The position numbers were made by a program, and so were the translations under genes. From Caenimonas koreensis DSM 17982 (lineage in GTDB: Bacteria; Pseudomonadota; Gammaproteobacteria; Burkholderiales; Burkholderiaceae_C): a stretch of DNA of 64,000 nucleotides. The stretch is taken from positions 62,001 to 126,000 of the forward strand of contig NZ_WJBU01000002.1 in assembly GCF_009646335.1 (NCBI RefSeq). Reading direction: 5' to 3'. The notes below the pieces were generated by a model. It was not told the origin of the DNA. It did not search any database and worked only from the letters and a program-made list of their open reading frames with translations. How positions within the stretch are numbered: the first letter of the stretch is position 1; every line of letters begins with the position of its first letter. Positions 46,412 to 54,133 of this stretch are shown in pieces.

Positions 46412-47737
46412 ATGCCTCCCATGACTTCGCCTGATCCCGCGACTGAGCCGCGCGCCTTCCTCGAATTTCTATACCGCGCCGCTGTCAAACGCGCGCTGCC
46501 GCTGCACAACACGGCGGCGTTCCTGCCCGCCCCACCCAAGGGCCGCACCATCGTGCTCGGCGCCGGCAAAGCGGGCGGCGCAATGGCGCAGGCGGTGGAG
46601 GCACTCTGGCCCGCCGATGCTCCGCTCGAAGGGCTTGTCGTCACGCGCTATGACCACACGCCGCCGCGCCCGGCAGGCTTGAAGCAGCGCATCGAAGTGG
46701 TTGAAGCGGCGCATCCTGTTCCCGACGCGGCGGGCCTGCAGGCTGCGCAGCGCATCCTGGCGATGGCGCACGGCCTGACGAAAGACGATCTCGTCCTGTG
46801 CCTCATATCAGGCGGCGGCTCCTCGCTGCTCACGCTTCCCGCCGAGGGCCTCACGCTCGAAGACAAGCAGCGCATCAACCGCGACCTGCTCAATTCGGGC
46901 GCGAATATCGTCGAGATGAATTGCGTTCGCAAGCATCTGTCACGCATCAAGGGCGGGCGGCTCGCAGCGGCGTGCGCGCCTGCGCAAGTCGTCACGCTCA
47001 CCATCAGCGATGTGCCGGGCGACGATGTGTCCGTGATCGCGAGTGGCCCCACGGTGCCCGATGCCACGTCATGTGCTGACGCGGTCGCGATATTGCAGCG
47101 CTACGCCATCGAAGTGCCGGGCACCATCATGAGCCTGCTGGAGCAGGGCGCGCTCGAAACACCCAAGCCCGGCGATGCGCTGTTCCATGGCCATGCCGTG
47201 CACCTCATCGCCACGCCGCAGCAGTCGCTCGAAGCGGCGGCGCAGGCCGCGCGCGAGGCTGGTATCGCTGCCTACATCCTGAGCGACGAGATGGAGGGCG
47301 AGTCGCGTGAAGTCGGCAAGGTGCACGCGGCGTTGGCGCGGGCGATTGCGCGCCACGGCCAGCCCTTCGCGAGGCCGTGCGTCGTGCTATCGGGTGGCGA
47401 GACGACGGTGACGGTCAAGAAGCAGCCTGAAGGCGCACCGCGCGGGCGTGGCGGGCGCGCGGGTGAGTTTTGCCTGGGCCTGGCGCAGGCGCTGCAAGGC
47501 CAGAAGGGCGTGTGGGCGCTCGCAGCGGATACGGATGGGATCGACGGCGTGGAAGACAACGCGGGCGCGTTTGTCGCGCCGGACACGTTGCAACGCGCCG
47601 CAGCGCAGGGCATGAAGGTCGACGGCTATCTCAGCCGTAACGACGCGTATGGCTACTTCAGCGCGCTGGGCGACCTGGTGGTCACAGGGCCAACGCACAC
47701 CAACGTGAATGACTTCAGGGCGCTGCTAATTCTTTAG
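46412..47737 (+). CDS. ttuD: Glycerate 2-kinase / TtuD-like MOFRL-family protein
   Basis: About 441 residues of the glycerate kinase type II (GckA/TtuD, MOFRL) family. The N-terminal domain has GRTIVLGAGKAGGAMAQAVE, CLISGGGSSLLTLP, NCVRKHLSRIKGGRLA and ISDVPGDDVSVIASGPT. The C-terminal MOFRL domain has CVVLSGGETTVTV, GRGGRAGEFCLGLA, ALAADTDGIDGVEDNAGAFV and GPTHTNVNDFRALLI. These enzymes phosphorylate D-glycerate and were first described as hydroxypyruvate reductases in tartrate operons. The start is placed at 46412 (MPPMTS), with 46421 equally possible because neither has a good ribosome binding site; the longer frame from 46325 does not look coding. Its last four bases overlap the convergent DUF3016 gene. 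Confidence 0.9.
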   Translation: MPPMTSPDPATEPRAFLEFLYRAAVKRALPLHNTAAFLPAPPKGRTIVLGAGKAGGAMAQAVEALWPADAPLEGLVVTRYDHTPPRPAGLKQRIEVVEAAHPVPDAAGLQAAQRILAMAHGLTKDDLVLCLISGGGSSLLTLPAEGLTLEDKQRINRDLLNSGANIVEMNCVRKHLSRIKGGRLAAACAPAQVVTLTISDVPGDDVSVIASGPTVPDATSCADAVAILQRYAIEVPGTIMSLLEQGALETPKPGDALFHGHAVHLIATPQQSLEAAAQAAREAGIAAYILSDEMEGESREVGKVHAALARAIARHGQPFARPCVVLSGGETTVTVKKQPEGAPRGRGGRAGEFCLGLAQALQGQKGVWALAADTDGIDGVEDNAGAFVAPDTLQRAAAQGMKVDGYLSRNDAYGYFSALGDLVVTGPTHTNVNDFRALLIL

Positions 47738-48267
47738 CCCGCAGCCTGCTGATCGACGAACCGCTGGCGGAACCACTTGTCCAGCATGCGCTTCTCGTAA
47801 ACGAGCCCGCTGCTGTCGCGCATGCGCGGTAGGCCGTGCGCGTAATCAAGATCAACAATCGCCTCTTCGCCACTGGCCAGCTGCTGGCCACGCGCATCCT
47901 GCAGCGTGTAGCGAACGGTGATGCGCGGGTAGTCGGTGCGGCCCTTCACGGTGCGAATGAGCGTTGCCTCGCGGCGCGACATCTGCACGCTGCCTGCAAG
48001 ATCGACATCGGTCACCTCGATCTTCAGTCGCTGGTCAGCAGGCAGGTACTTCTGGCCAAGCACTTGCAGGTAGCTGCCGAGCACGCGAAGGTTCTCCTTT
48101 TCTTCCCACTGCGACGTGCCGGCGTCGACGAATTTCTCAGCGGCCGCAAATTGCACTTCAACTGAGCCTGCGTGCGCGGCAGTCGTGGCCAGCAACGCGG
48201 CGCCGACGAAGAGCAGTGAGAGCGCAGCAATGCGCATGGGGTGAACGGGAGCAGCGGCAAGTCGCAT
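47734..48267 (-). CDS. DUF3016 domain secreted protein
   Basis: 177 residues. The start at 48267 has an excellent ribosome binding site (CTGGAGGTGCC before ATG). A signal peptide follows (IAALSLLFVGAALLATTAAH, then AGS). The mature part matches the DUF3016 pattern: VEVQFAAAEKFVDAGTSQWE, GQKYLPADQRLKIEVTDVDL then AG, YPRITVRYTLQDARGQQLAS, DYAHGLPRM, and YEKRMLDKWFRQRFV. DUF3016 proteins are periplasmic, of unknown function and common in proteobacteria. It is a single-gene unit, convergent with the ttuD-like gene. Confidence 0.85.
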   Translation of the reverse strand: MRLAAAPVHPMRIAALSLLFVGAALLATTAAHAGSVEVQFAAAEKFVDAGTSQWEEKENLRVLGSYLQVLGQKYLPADQRLKIEVTDVDLAGSVQMSRREATLIRTVKGRTDYPRITVRYTLQDARGQQLASGEEAIVDLDYAHGLPRMRDSSGLVYEKRMLDKWFRQRFVDQQAAG

Positions 48268-48372
48268 GGCACCTCCAGGAGTGGATGTCGCCCTCATTCT
48301 GGCGCGGCCGTCACCCCGTGCGTTTGCACCCCGTGTAAAGCTGTGTCACGAGGTGCGACAGTGGCTGCAGCC

Positions 48373-48999
48373 TCACTCGATCGAGGTTGCCGCCTGAACG
48401 ATGAGCGCAGCGACGGCGGGCGCCTTGAGCGTGTCCATCGACACCGTCAGGTCGTAGTGATCCGGCGTCTCGGTTTTCACGTCGTAGAAGCGCTTGAGGT
48501 AGTCGGCACGCGCGGCATCGCTGGCGCGGATTTCTTCGGCGGCTTCATGCCGGCTCTTGCCGCCAGCCGTGGGCAGCCAGTTGTGCACGCGGCCAAATTC
48601 GCTGCCGGTGATCAGCACGCGCAGCACGTCTTTGCGGCGCGCCAGTGCGTAAGAGGCGGCGTGCGCCAGGATGATCACGTTGCCTTCTTCGGCCGTTTCA
48701 AGAATGGCCTGGCGGATCCACTGGCGCATGTCGTCGCCAGCGCCAGCGGCCTTGGGGTTGAGGATGTAGTTGAAGACGTCCGCACTGCTGGAGCTGATTT
48801 CATTGACCAGGCTGGACAGGAACGACTTGCGTGTCTCGACACTGGCGACTTCCTGCGGCGCAACCTTTCGAAGCTCGGCGGCCTTGGCCACGATCTCCTC
48901 GTCAACGATGCGGTAGCCCAGCTCTTTCGCGACCTCCGCGGCCACGCCTTGGGCGTCTGTGTACAGGGCGCGGGAAATGCAGATCACACGAGCGGTCAT
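48373..48999 (-). CDS. Cytidylate-kinase-like family protein with a degenerate P-loop
   Basis: 208 residues. The start at 48999 has a ribosome binding site (CTGGAGG, 9 bases upstream); a TTG two codons earlier is possible. The pattern is that of the cytidylate kinase-like family: RVICISRALYTDAQGVAAEV, then AKELGYRIVDEEIVAKAAEL, a helical middle, GNVIILAHAASYALARRKDV, and RAADYLKRFYDVKTETPDHYDL-like spacing at the end. In the family the first strand is followed by a glycine-rich loop (GSGG-type) that binds phosphate; here it reads YTDAQG, so nucleotide binding may be altered. The substrate is unknown. It is not obviously linked to the flanking genes. Confidence 0.75.
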   Translation of the reverse strand: MTARVICISRALYTDAQGVAAEVAKELGYRIVDEEIVAKAAELRKVAPQEVASVETRKSFLSSLVNEISSSSADVFNYILNPKAAGAGDDMRQWIRQAILETAEEGNVIILAHAASYALARRKDVLRVLITGSEFGRVHNWLPTAGGKSRHEAAEEIRASDAARADYLKRFYDVKTETPDHYDLTVSMDTLKAPAVAALIVQAATSIE

Positions 49000-49067
49000 G
49001 AGCAAAGGCCTCCAGAGTTGGGCACGATTATGCTGACGGGCCTGTGGGTGCGCAAGCGCGCAGCGCG

Positions 49068-49505
49068 CTATTCGCAGAGGCGCCGAATTTCTTCAGGCGC
49101 CACCACTGCGCGAATGCCGGGCACATCGCCCTCGCGCTGCGCCGCGAAGATGCGCACCTCGTCACATTCCATGATCAGGTCTGAGCCACCCCGCGGGTTG
49201 TCGCGCGTGACGCGGTAGCGCTGCACGAAGCTCTTGCCGCGCCACTCGGCAATGCTCGCGTGAATGTGAAGTGTGTCGCCGTAGCTCGCGGTCTTGATGA
49301 ACTTCGCGTGCGTATCGACTAGCGGCGTGCCGATGATGCCGTGCGACTTTGCAAGCTCATGCCAGGGTGGCACACCGCATTCAACGAAGAAGTGGCGCGA
49401 CGCCGCATCGATCCAGCGAAAGAAGTTCGGGAACCACACGATGCGTGCGGGGTCGCAGTCGCCGAACTCGACTCGCACCGAGTAGGTAATTTCGCGCGAT
49501 GCCAC
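49068..49505 (-). CDS. Hotdog-fold acyl-CoA thioesterase (4-hydroxybenzoyl-CoA thioesterase family)
   Basis: 145 residues. The N-terminal motif VEFGDCDPARIVWFPNFFRW carries the catalytic Asp of the 4HBT family (D-C-D-P-A-x-I-V), followed by WIDAASRHFF and TPLVDTHAKFIKTASYGDTL. Such enzymes cleave aryl- or acyl-CoA to the free acid. It follows the TRAP large permease gene by four bases and is the last gene of the iorA-iorB-TRAP run. A plausible role is to release an arylacetate from the CoA ester made by IorAB; that is inference. Confidence 0.88.
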   Translation of the reverse strand: MASREITYSVRVEFGDCDPARIVWFPNFFRWIDAASRHFFVECGVPPWHELAKSHGIIGTPLVDTHAKFIKTASYGDTLHIHASIAEWRGKSFVQRYRVTRDNPRGGSDLIMECDEVRIFAAQREGDVPGIRAVVAPEEIRRLCE

Positions 49506-49509
49506 GGGG

Positions 49510-50817
49510 CTATCCCATCTTTCCTGGTAGCCAGAGCGCGATGATGGGGAAACTGATGAGGATGATCAAACGGAAGATGTCCGTCACCACGAACGGCAAC
49601 ACGCCCTTGAAGATGGTGGTGAAGCTCACGTCCTGCACCACGCTCTTGATCACGAACACATTCATGCCCACCGGTGGATGGATGAGGCCAAGTTCCACCG
49701 TCATGACGATGATCACGCCGAACCAGATCGGGTCGAACCCCAGCTGCACGATCACCGGGAAGATGATCGGCACCGTGAGGATGATCATGGCCATCGCGTC
49801 CATCAGGCAGCCCAGCACGAGGTACATCACCATGATGAGCGCGAGCACGCCGTAGGGCCCAATGCCGAGCCCCGTGAGAAAGCCCGTGAGCTTTTGCGGC
49901 GTCTGCGTGATCGTGAGGAAGTAGCCGAACATCAGCGCGCCGATCAGCACCGTGAACACGGCTGCGGCAGTGCGCGTGGCCGAGAGCAATGCTTCCTTGA
50001 TCTTGGCGCGATCGAGCTTGCCGCGCACCAGCCCGAGGATGAATGCGCCGCTCGCGCCCACACCCCCCGCTTCTGTCGGCGTGAAGAAGCCGCCGTACAG
50101 GCCGCCGATCACGAACAGGAACAGCACCAGCGGCGCCCACACGGCGCGCACATCAACGAGGCGTTCTGACCACGGGCGCAGCTCACCGGCCGGCAGCCAG
50201 TTGGGCTTGACCTTCACGATGATCATGATCGTGACCACATACAGCAGCATCGCGAGCAGGCCGGGAATCACGCCTGCCATGAACAGCTTGCCGATGTCCT
50301 GCTGCGTGAGGATGGCGTACACCGCGAGCACGGTGGAAGGCGGCAGCATCGCGCCGAGCGTGCCGCCTGCTGCGATCACGCCGGTGGAGAACGATTGCGG
50401 GTAGCCAAAGCGCCGCATCTCCGGATACGCGACGCTGGAGAACGTTGCGGCTGTTGCCACGGACGATCCGCAGATGGCCGCGAAGCCGCCGCACGCAAGC
50501 ACTGTGGCCACGCCAAGGCCGCCGCGCAAGTGGCCGATCATCGAGTTGGCCGCCTTGAACAGTTCGCGGCTCACGCCCGAGACTGACACGAACGCGCCCA
50601 TCAGCATGAACATCGGGATCACGCCGAAGGTGTAGTCCGTGACCGTGCGCATCGACGTCTGGCCGACGAGCTTGAGTGCGGGGCCGGGGCCTGCGATGTA
50701 CGCGTAGCCCGAAATGCCCACGAGGCCCATCGCCATGCCCACAGGCACGCGCAGGAGCATCAGCGCGAAGAGGGCGATGAAGCCGAGGAAGGCAATGAGG
50801 TCGGTGGAGAGATCCAT
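49510..50817 (-). CDS. TRAP transporter large permease subunit (DctM family)
   Basis: 435 residues, about 12 membrane spans, the ion-coupled transport subunit of a TRAP importer. It shows the DctM patterns LLRVPVGMAMGLVGISGYAY, GGFAAICGSSVATAATFSSV, GVIAAGGTLGAMLPPSTVLA, FTPTEAGGVGASGAFILGLV and GLIHPPVGMNVFVIKSV. It works with the small permease (50905-51432) and binding protein (51446-52474) upstream. A GC-rich repeat separates it from the small permease gene, so the operon is interrupted by about 90 non-coding bases there. Confidence 0.93.
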   Translation of the reverse strand: MDLSTDLIAFLGFIALFALMLLRVPVGMAMGLVGISGYAYIAGPGPALKLVGQTSMRTVTDYTFGVIPMFMLMGAFVSVSGVSRELFKAANSMIGHLRGGLGVATVLACGGFAAICGSSVATAATFSSVAYPEMRRFGYPQSFSTGVIAAGGTLGAMLPPSTVLAVYAILTQQDIGKLFMAGVIPGLLAMLLYVVTIMIIVKVKPNWLPAGELRPWSERLVDVRAVWAPLVLFLFVIGGLYGGFFTPTEAGGVGASGAFILGLVRGKLDRAKIKEALLSATRTAAAVFTVLIGALMFGYFLTITQTPQKLTGFLTGLGIGPYGVLALIMVMYLVLGCLMDAMAMIILTVPIIFPVIVQLGFDPIWFGVIIVMTVELGLIHPPVGMNVFVIKSVVQDVSFTTIFKGVLPFVVTDIFRLIILISFPIIALWLPGKMG

Positions 50818-50820
50818 ATC

Positions 50821-50870
50821 AGCCTTCGCCGAGCCGCCTCAAGAAGGCTGAAGCCCCCTCGGGGGGCAGC
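50821..50870. repeat. GC-rich intergenic repeat between TRAP permease genes
   Basis: Contains AGCCGCCTCAAGAAGGCTGAAG followed by the palindrome CCCCCTC-GGGGGG and CAGCGC. This wording is familiar as a dispersed intergenic repeat in Comamonadaceae genomes. Lying inside the operon, it could form an RNA hairpin that lowers the small-permease to large-permease transcript ratio or marks a processing site. Confidence 0.55.
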
Positions 50871-50904
50871 GCATTACACGGAGTGAAAAGCGTGGGGGTC
50901 ATGT

Positions 50905-51432
50905 TCACTCGACCTTCTTGTCGTCGTAATGCTCGTCGTGCAGCGCTTCCGGCTTGAACACGAGCCGCCACGTGCGGATCGCAATCAGGATCACGGCGCA
51001 CACGTCGCCTGCCCATGCCACGGCGTAGAACGGCCACGTCGGGATGTTCAGGTCATACGTCTGCACGTTGTCCCTGAACGTGCCGTGCACCTTGTCGAAC
51101 AGCATCACCGTTTGCACCGTCACCACGAAGAGCAGCACCACCGTAGCGAACACGTCGATCACGCGCTTCTTGTTCTTGCTCACCATCGTCCACACGAGAT
51201 CGACGGTGATGTGGCCGCCGCGATAACTCGTCGCGGCGATGCCCCAGAAAATCAGGATGCCCAGCAGCATCCTGCCAAAGTCATACGAGTCCGGAATCGA
51301 CGTGCTGAAGAACTTCCTCAGCAGCACGTTGGCGAAGATATTGAGGGCGACGATGCCCACGAAAATCGCCGCCAGCCACTCAATCGAATTGATGAAGCGG
51401 TCGGCGAAGTTCGGCTTTTTGTTGTCAGTCAT
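50905..51432 (-). CDS. TRAP transporter small permease subunit (DctQ family)
   Basis: 175 residues with four membrane helices (IEWLAAIFVGIVALNIFANV; MLLGILIFWGIAATSYRGGH; VIDVFATVVLLFVVTVQTVM; WPFYAVAWAGDVCAVILIAI). The DctQ-typical GHITVDLVW motif follows the second helix. The charged C terminus (EHYDDKKVE) is cytoplasmic. It lies between the binding-protein and large-permease genes, 13 bases after dctP, completing a three-part TRAP system. Confidence 0.92.
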   Translation of the reverse strand: MTDNKKPNFADRFINSIEWLAAIFVGIVALNIFANVLLRKFFSTSIPDSYDFGRMLLGILIFWGIAATSYRGGHITVDLVWTMVSKNKKRVIDVFATVVLLFVVTVQTVMLFDKVHGTFRDNVQTYDLNIPTWPFYAVAWAGDVCAVILIAIRTWRLVFKPEALHDEHYDDKKVE

Positions 51433-51445
51433 CGCCGCCCGGCCA

Positions 51446-52474
51446 TCACAGTGCCGACTTGTACTTCACCAGTGATGCCTTGAGCGAATCGAGCACCTGC
51501 TTGGGGTCGCCGCCGGCCTTCTTCACGCCTTCTGCCCACTGGCCTTCCACCGGTGCCACGGCATCGCGCCAGGCCTTGAGCTGCTCGGGAGTGAGCTTGT
51601 ACACCTCATGGCCCGCCTCGTTCGCGAGCTTGGTGCGGCCACCGATTTCAAAGTCAGCCCAGGCGCTGCCGACCTTCTCGGCCCATTCGCTGGTGCAGTG
51701 GTCGTCAATTACCTTCTTCTGCGCGGTCGACATCGCGTTGTACTTGTCGGCGTTCATCGCCCACACAAACGGCGTGACGTACAGCGGCACGTCCATGTGG
51801 AACTTGGTGACCTTGTCGATGCCGAACAGCGTGAGCGAGCCCCACGGGAAGGTGATGGCTTCGGCCACGCCGCGCTCGAGCATGTCGCGCGCTTCCGGTG
51901 CGGACGACTGCACGTTAGTGCCGCCCAGCAGCGTCACCATCTGGCCGATCGTGCTGGTGGCGGGGCGGATCTTCATGCCCTTGATTTCGGCGGGCGAGAC
52001 GATCTTTTTCTTCGAGTGCAGCGCGCCGGGGTCATGCGCGAAGGCGAAGCAGAACTTCACGTCCTTCATTTCCCTGGCGGCGTACTGGCGGTACCAGGCG
52101 TCGATCGCGGCGGAGCCGGCCTTCGCGTTCGAGATCATGAACGGCAGCGACGACGCGGCAAAGATGGGGAAGCGGCCGGGCTGGTAGCCGGGGTTCACAT
52201 ACGAAAAGTCAGCGATGCCGTCGCGCGCCATGTCGTAGTGGTCGAACGCCTTGCCCAGCTGCTCGGACGGGAACAGCGTGGACGTGATCGTGCCGTTCGA
52301 CTGCTTCTTGATGTCGTCCGCCCATGCCTGCAGCGCGGGGTTGAGCGCGTGCTGCGCGGGCACCCAGCTCGAGAGCTTGAGCGCAACCGGTTTGTCCTGC
52401 GCCTGGGCTGCGCCCATGCAGAGCGTGCACACCGCCAACGCGGCGGCCGTGATGGTGAAGTTGAAACGTTTCAT
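51446..52474 (-). CDS. TRAP transporter substrate-binding protein (DctP family)
   Basis: 342 residues with a signal peptide (cleavage near GAAQAQ). The DctP/TAXI-type fold is visible in LKLSSWVPAQHALNPALQAW, TLFPSEQLGKAFDHYDMARD, GIADFSYVNPGYQPGRFPIF and the conserved arginine segment KGMKIRPATSTIGQMVTLLG that clamps carboxylate groups. DctP proteins bind organic acids, including aromatic and 2-oxo acids. Its linkage with iorAB suggests an aryl-pyruvate or related acid as ligand; this is inference. It opens the TRAP genes 71 bases after iorB. Confidence 0.93.
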   Translation of the reverse strand: MKRFNFTITAAALAVCTLCMGAAQAQDKPVALKLSSWVPAQHALNPALQAWADDIKKQSNGTITSTLFPSEQLGKAFDHYDMARDGIADFSYVNPGYQPGRFPIFAASSLPFMISNAKAGSAAIDAWYRQYAAREMKDVKFCFAFAHDPGALHSKKKIVSPAEIKGMKIRPATSTIGQMVTLLGGTNVQSSAPEARDMLERGVAEAITFPWGSLTLFGIDKVTKFHMDVPLYVTPFVWAMNADKYNAMSTAQKKVIDDHCTSEWAEKVGSAWADFEIGGRTKLANEAGHEVYKLTPEQLKAWRDAVAPVEGQWAEGVKKAGGDPKQVLDSLKASLVKYKSAL

Positions 52475-52545
52475 GTCGAAGGTCTCCTCGCGGGGCGGGT
52501 GGATAAACAGTTATTAGTTATAAGAAATTGATCCGGCAGCGGGTA

Positions 52546-54129
52546 TCAGGTTTTCCCTTGGGTCGCAGGGCGGCGCATGAAGCGGATCGGCTGCTCTTTG
52601 ACGGGGCGCGCGGGCGCGCCGTGGCGCACGAGTGCTGCATCGAGCGCAGTGCCGGCGTCGTCGGCCAGAGCCGCTTCGCGGGCAGCGGCGATGGCTGTGG
52701 CGGCATCTGCCGCTGAGGGCAATTGCGCGAGGTGGTCGATCACGTGCAGCAGGTTCTCCTTGCCGCGCTCGTTGGTGGCGCCGTAGCCCTTGATCAGGCG
52801 GCCGCACAGCGCGATCTCGTGGCCGAGGCGCCAGTCGCGCGCTGTCCCGGCTGTGACAGCGGCCAGCCATTTGTCGATCATGGCCTGCTCGGTGGCGAAC
52901 CGATTGCCGCGCACGCGCAGCCACTTGAGGCTGGCGAGTGTGCGCAGCGCGAGCATGCCGGCCACCGAATGCGTGCCGATCTTCAGCGGCAGTGCCCATG
53001 GCGATTTGCCCTTGGCGACGCGCTGCCTGTCCCATCGAATGAGCGATGCAGCGAGTGCGGGTGGCGCGAGTGCGGCGAACTCCGGGATGCCCGGTTTGAA
53101 GTGGTCGTACACGCGCAGCAAGTCGTCGGCACCCGCCTTGACCTCGCCTTTCACGCGCGACCAGCGTGACGCGCGGCTTTTCAAGTCGGCCACGCGCACG
53201 ATGTCGTCAAAGGCCATCCACAGCGCGAGCCAGCGCGCCATTTCGCGGGTGGTGGAAAAGTTCTGAGTGGCAGACGCGTCGGCGATGCGCTCGGCATCGA
53301 GCACCGCTTGCAGCCGTTGCAAATACAAGTCGGCGTAGCGCTGGTCTTGATACTCACGCGCGCGTGCGTGGCCCAGGCTGGCCATGGCTTGCACGGGCGC
53401 AGGAAACCGGCTTGCGATGACGGGATTGACCGGCGAGGCAGCAGCTTCCGCTGCCGCATCATCGTTGTCGAGCGCCGGGGCAGGTGCTGCCTGGCACACG
53501 TCGAATGCGCGTGCGAACCCGCGCAAGCTCGCCTCTGCGCTCTTGCCGCCCGCCTTCACCACCGCCTCGTAGTCCTCACGCGCGAACGGAAACACGCCGC
53601 TGCTTGCGACGGCGCCGAGCATCACTGCGCTCACGACCGTGCCGGCTTCCTTGGCCATCGCAGCCATGTCGAACACACGATGTTCGCGGCTGAATGCGGA
53701 CACGATCTTGCGCAGGTCGTCGCTATCGGCGCGGCCGTCGGCGAGCTGCGTGCGCTCCTGCGTCGTGAGCGTGCGCGACGACGACGTGATCACCATCGTG
53801 CGCTGCGGCGTGCTCATGCCATTGCTGATCTGGCGCGTCGTCTCCAGCAACTCGCTCGACACGATGGCGTCAAGCGCGCCGGGCACCGGGTTCAGGCTGA
53901 ACACCGGGCGCTTGCCATTCAAAGCCGCAATCGGCACGGGGAACACCTCGATGTAATAAGTCGTGGCGCCGGTGCGTTGCGCGACACCGGGAATCGACGT
54001 GCTCTGCGCGGCGTAACCGGCATGCCGCGCAATATCGACGAGCCATTCAGTGAGCACACCGCCGCCTTCGCCGCCGAGCGCGCAGATCAACAGGGAAATC
54101 GGCCGCAGCTGGTTCATTGCTTCGCTCAT
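52546..54129 (-). CDS. iorB: Indolepyruvate ferredoxin oxidoreductase subunit beta (long form)
   Basis: About 527 residues; classical archaeal IorB is near 200. Residues 1-200 are the gamma-type 2-oxoacid oxidoreductase domain (PISLLICALGGEGGGVLTEW; STSIPGVAQRTGATTYYIEV; SLNPVPGALDAIVSSELLET). The C-terminal 300 residues are the extra domain seen in proteobacterial long IorB proteins (SLGHARAREYQDQRYADLYL; GPATNERGKEN-like region). It pairs with IorA upstream. The start at 54129 lies four bases after the iorA stop, with 54117 as an alternative; the longer frame from 54180 would overlap iorA. Confidence 0.9.
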   Translation of the reverse strand: MSEAMNQLRPISLLICALGGEGGGVLTEWLVDIARHAGYAAQSTSIPGVAQRTGATTYYIEVFPVPIAALNGKRPVFSLNPVPGALDAIVSSELLETTRQISNGMSTPQRTMVITSSSRTLTTQERTQLADGRADSDDLRKIVSAFSREHRVFDMAAMAKEAGTVVSAVMLGAVASSGVFPFAREDYEAVVKAGGKSAEASLRGFARAFDVCQAAPAPALDNDDAAAEAAASPVNPVIASRFPAPVQAMASLGHARAREYQDQRYADLYLQRLQAVLDAERIADASATQNFSTTREMARWLALWMAFDDIVRVADLKSRASRWSRVKGEVKAGADDLLRVYDHFKPGIPEFAALAPPALAASLIRWDRQRVAKGKSPWALPLKIGTHSVAGMLALRTLASLKWLRVRGNRFATEQAMIDKWLAAVTAGTARDWRLGHEIALCGRLIKGYGATNERGKENLLHVIDHLAQLPSAADAATAIAAAREAALADDAGTALDAALVRHGAPARPVKEQPIRFMRRPATQGKT

Positions 54130-54133
54130 GGCA

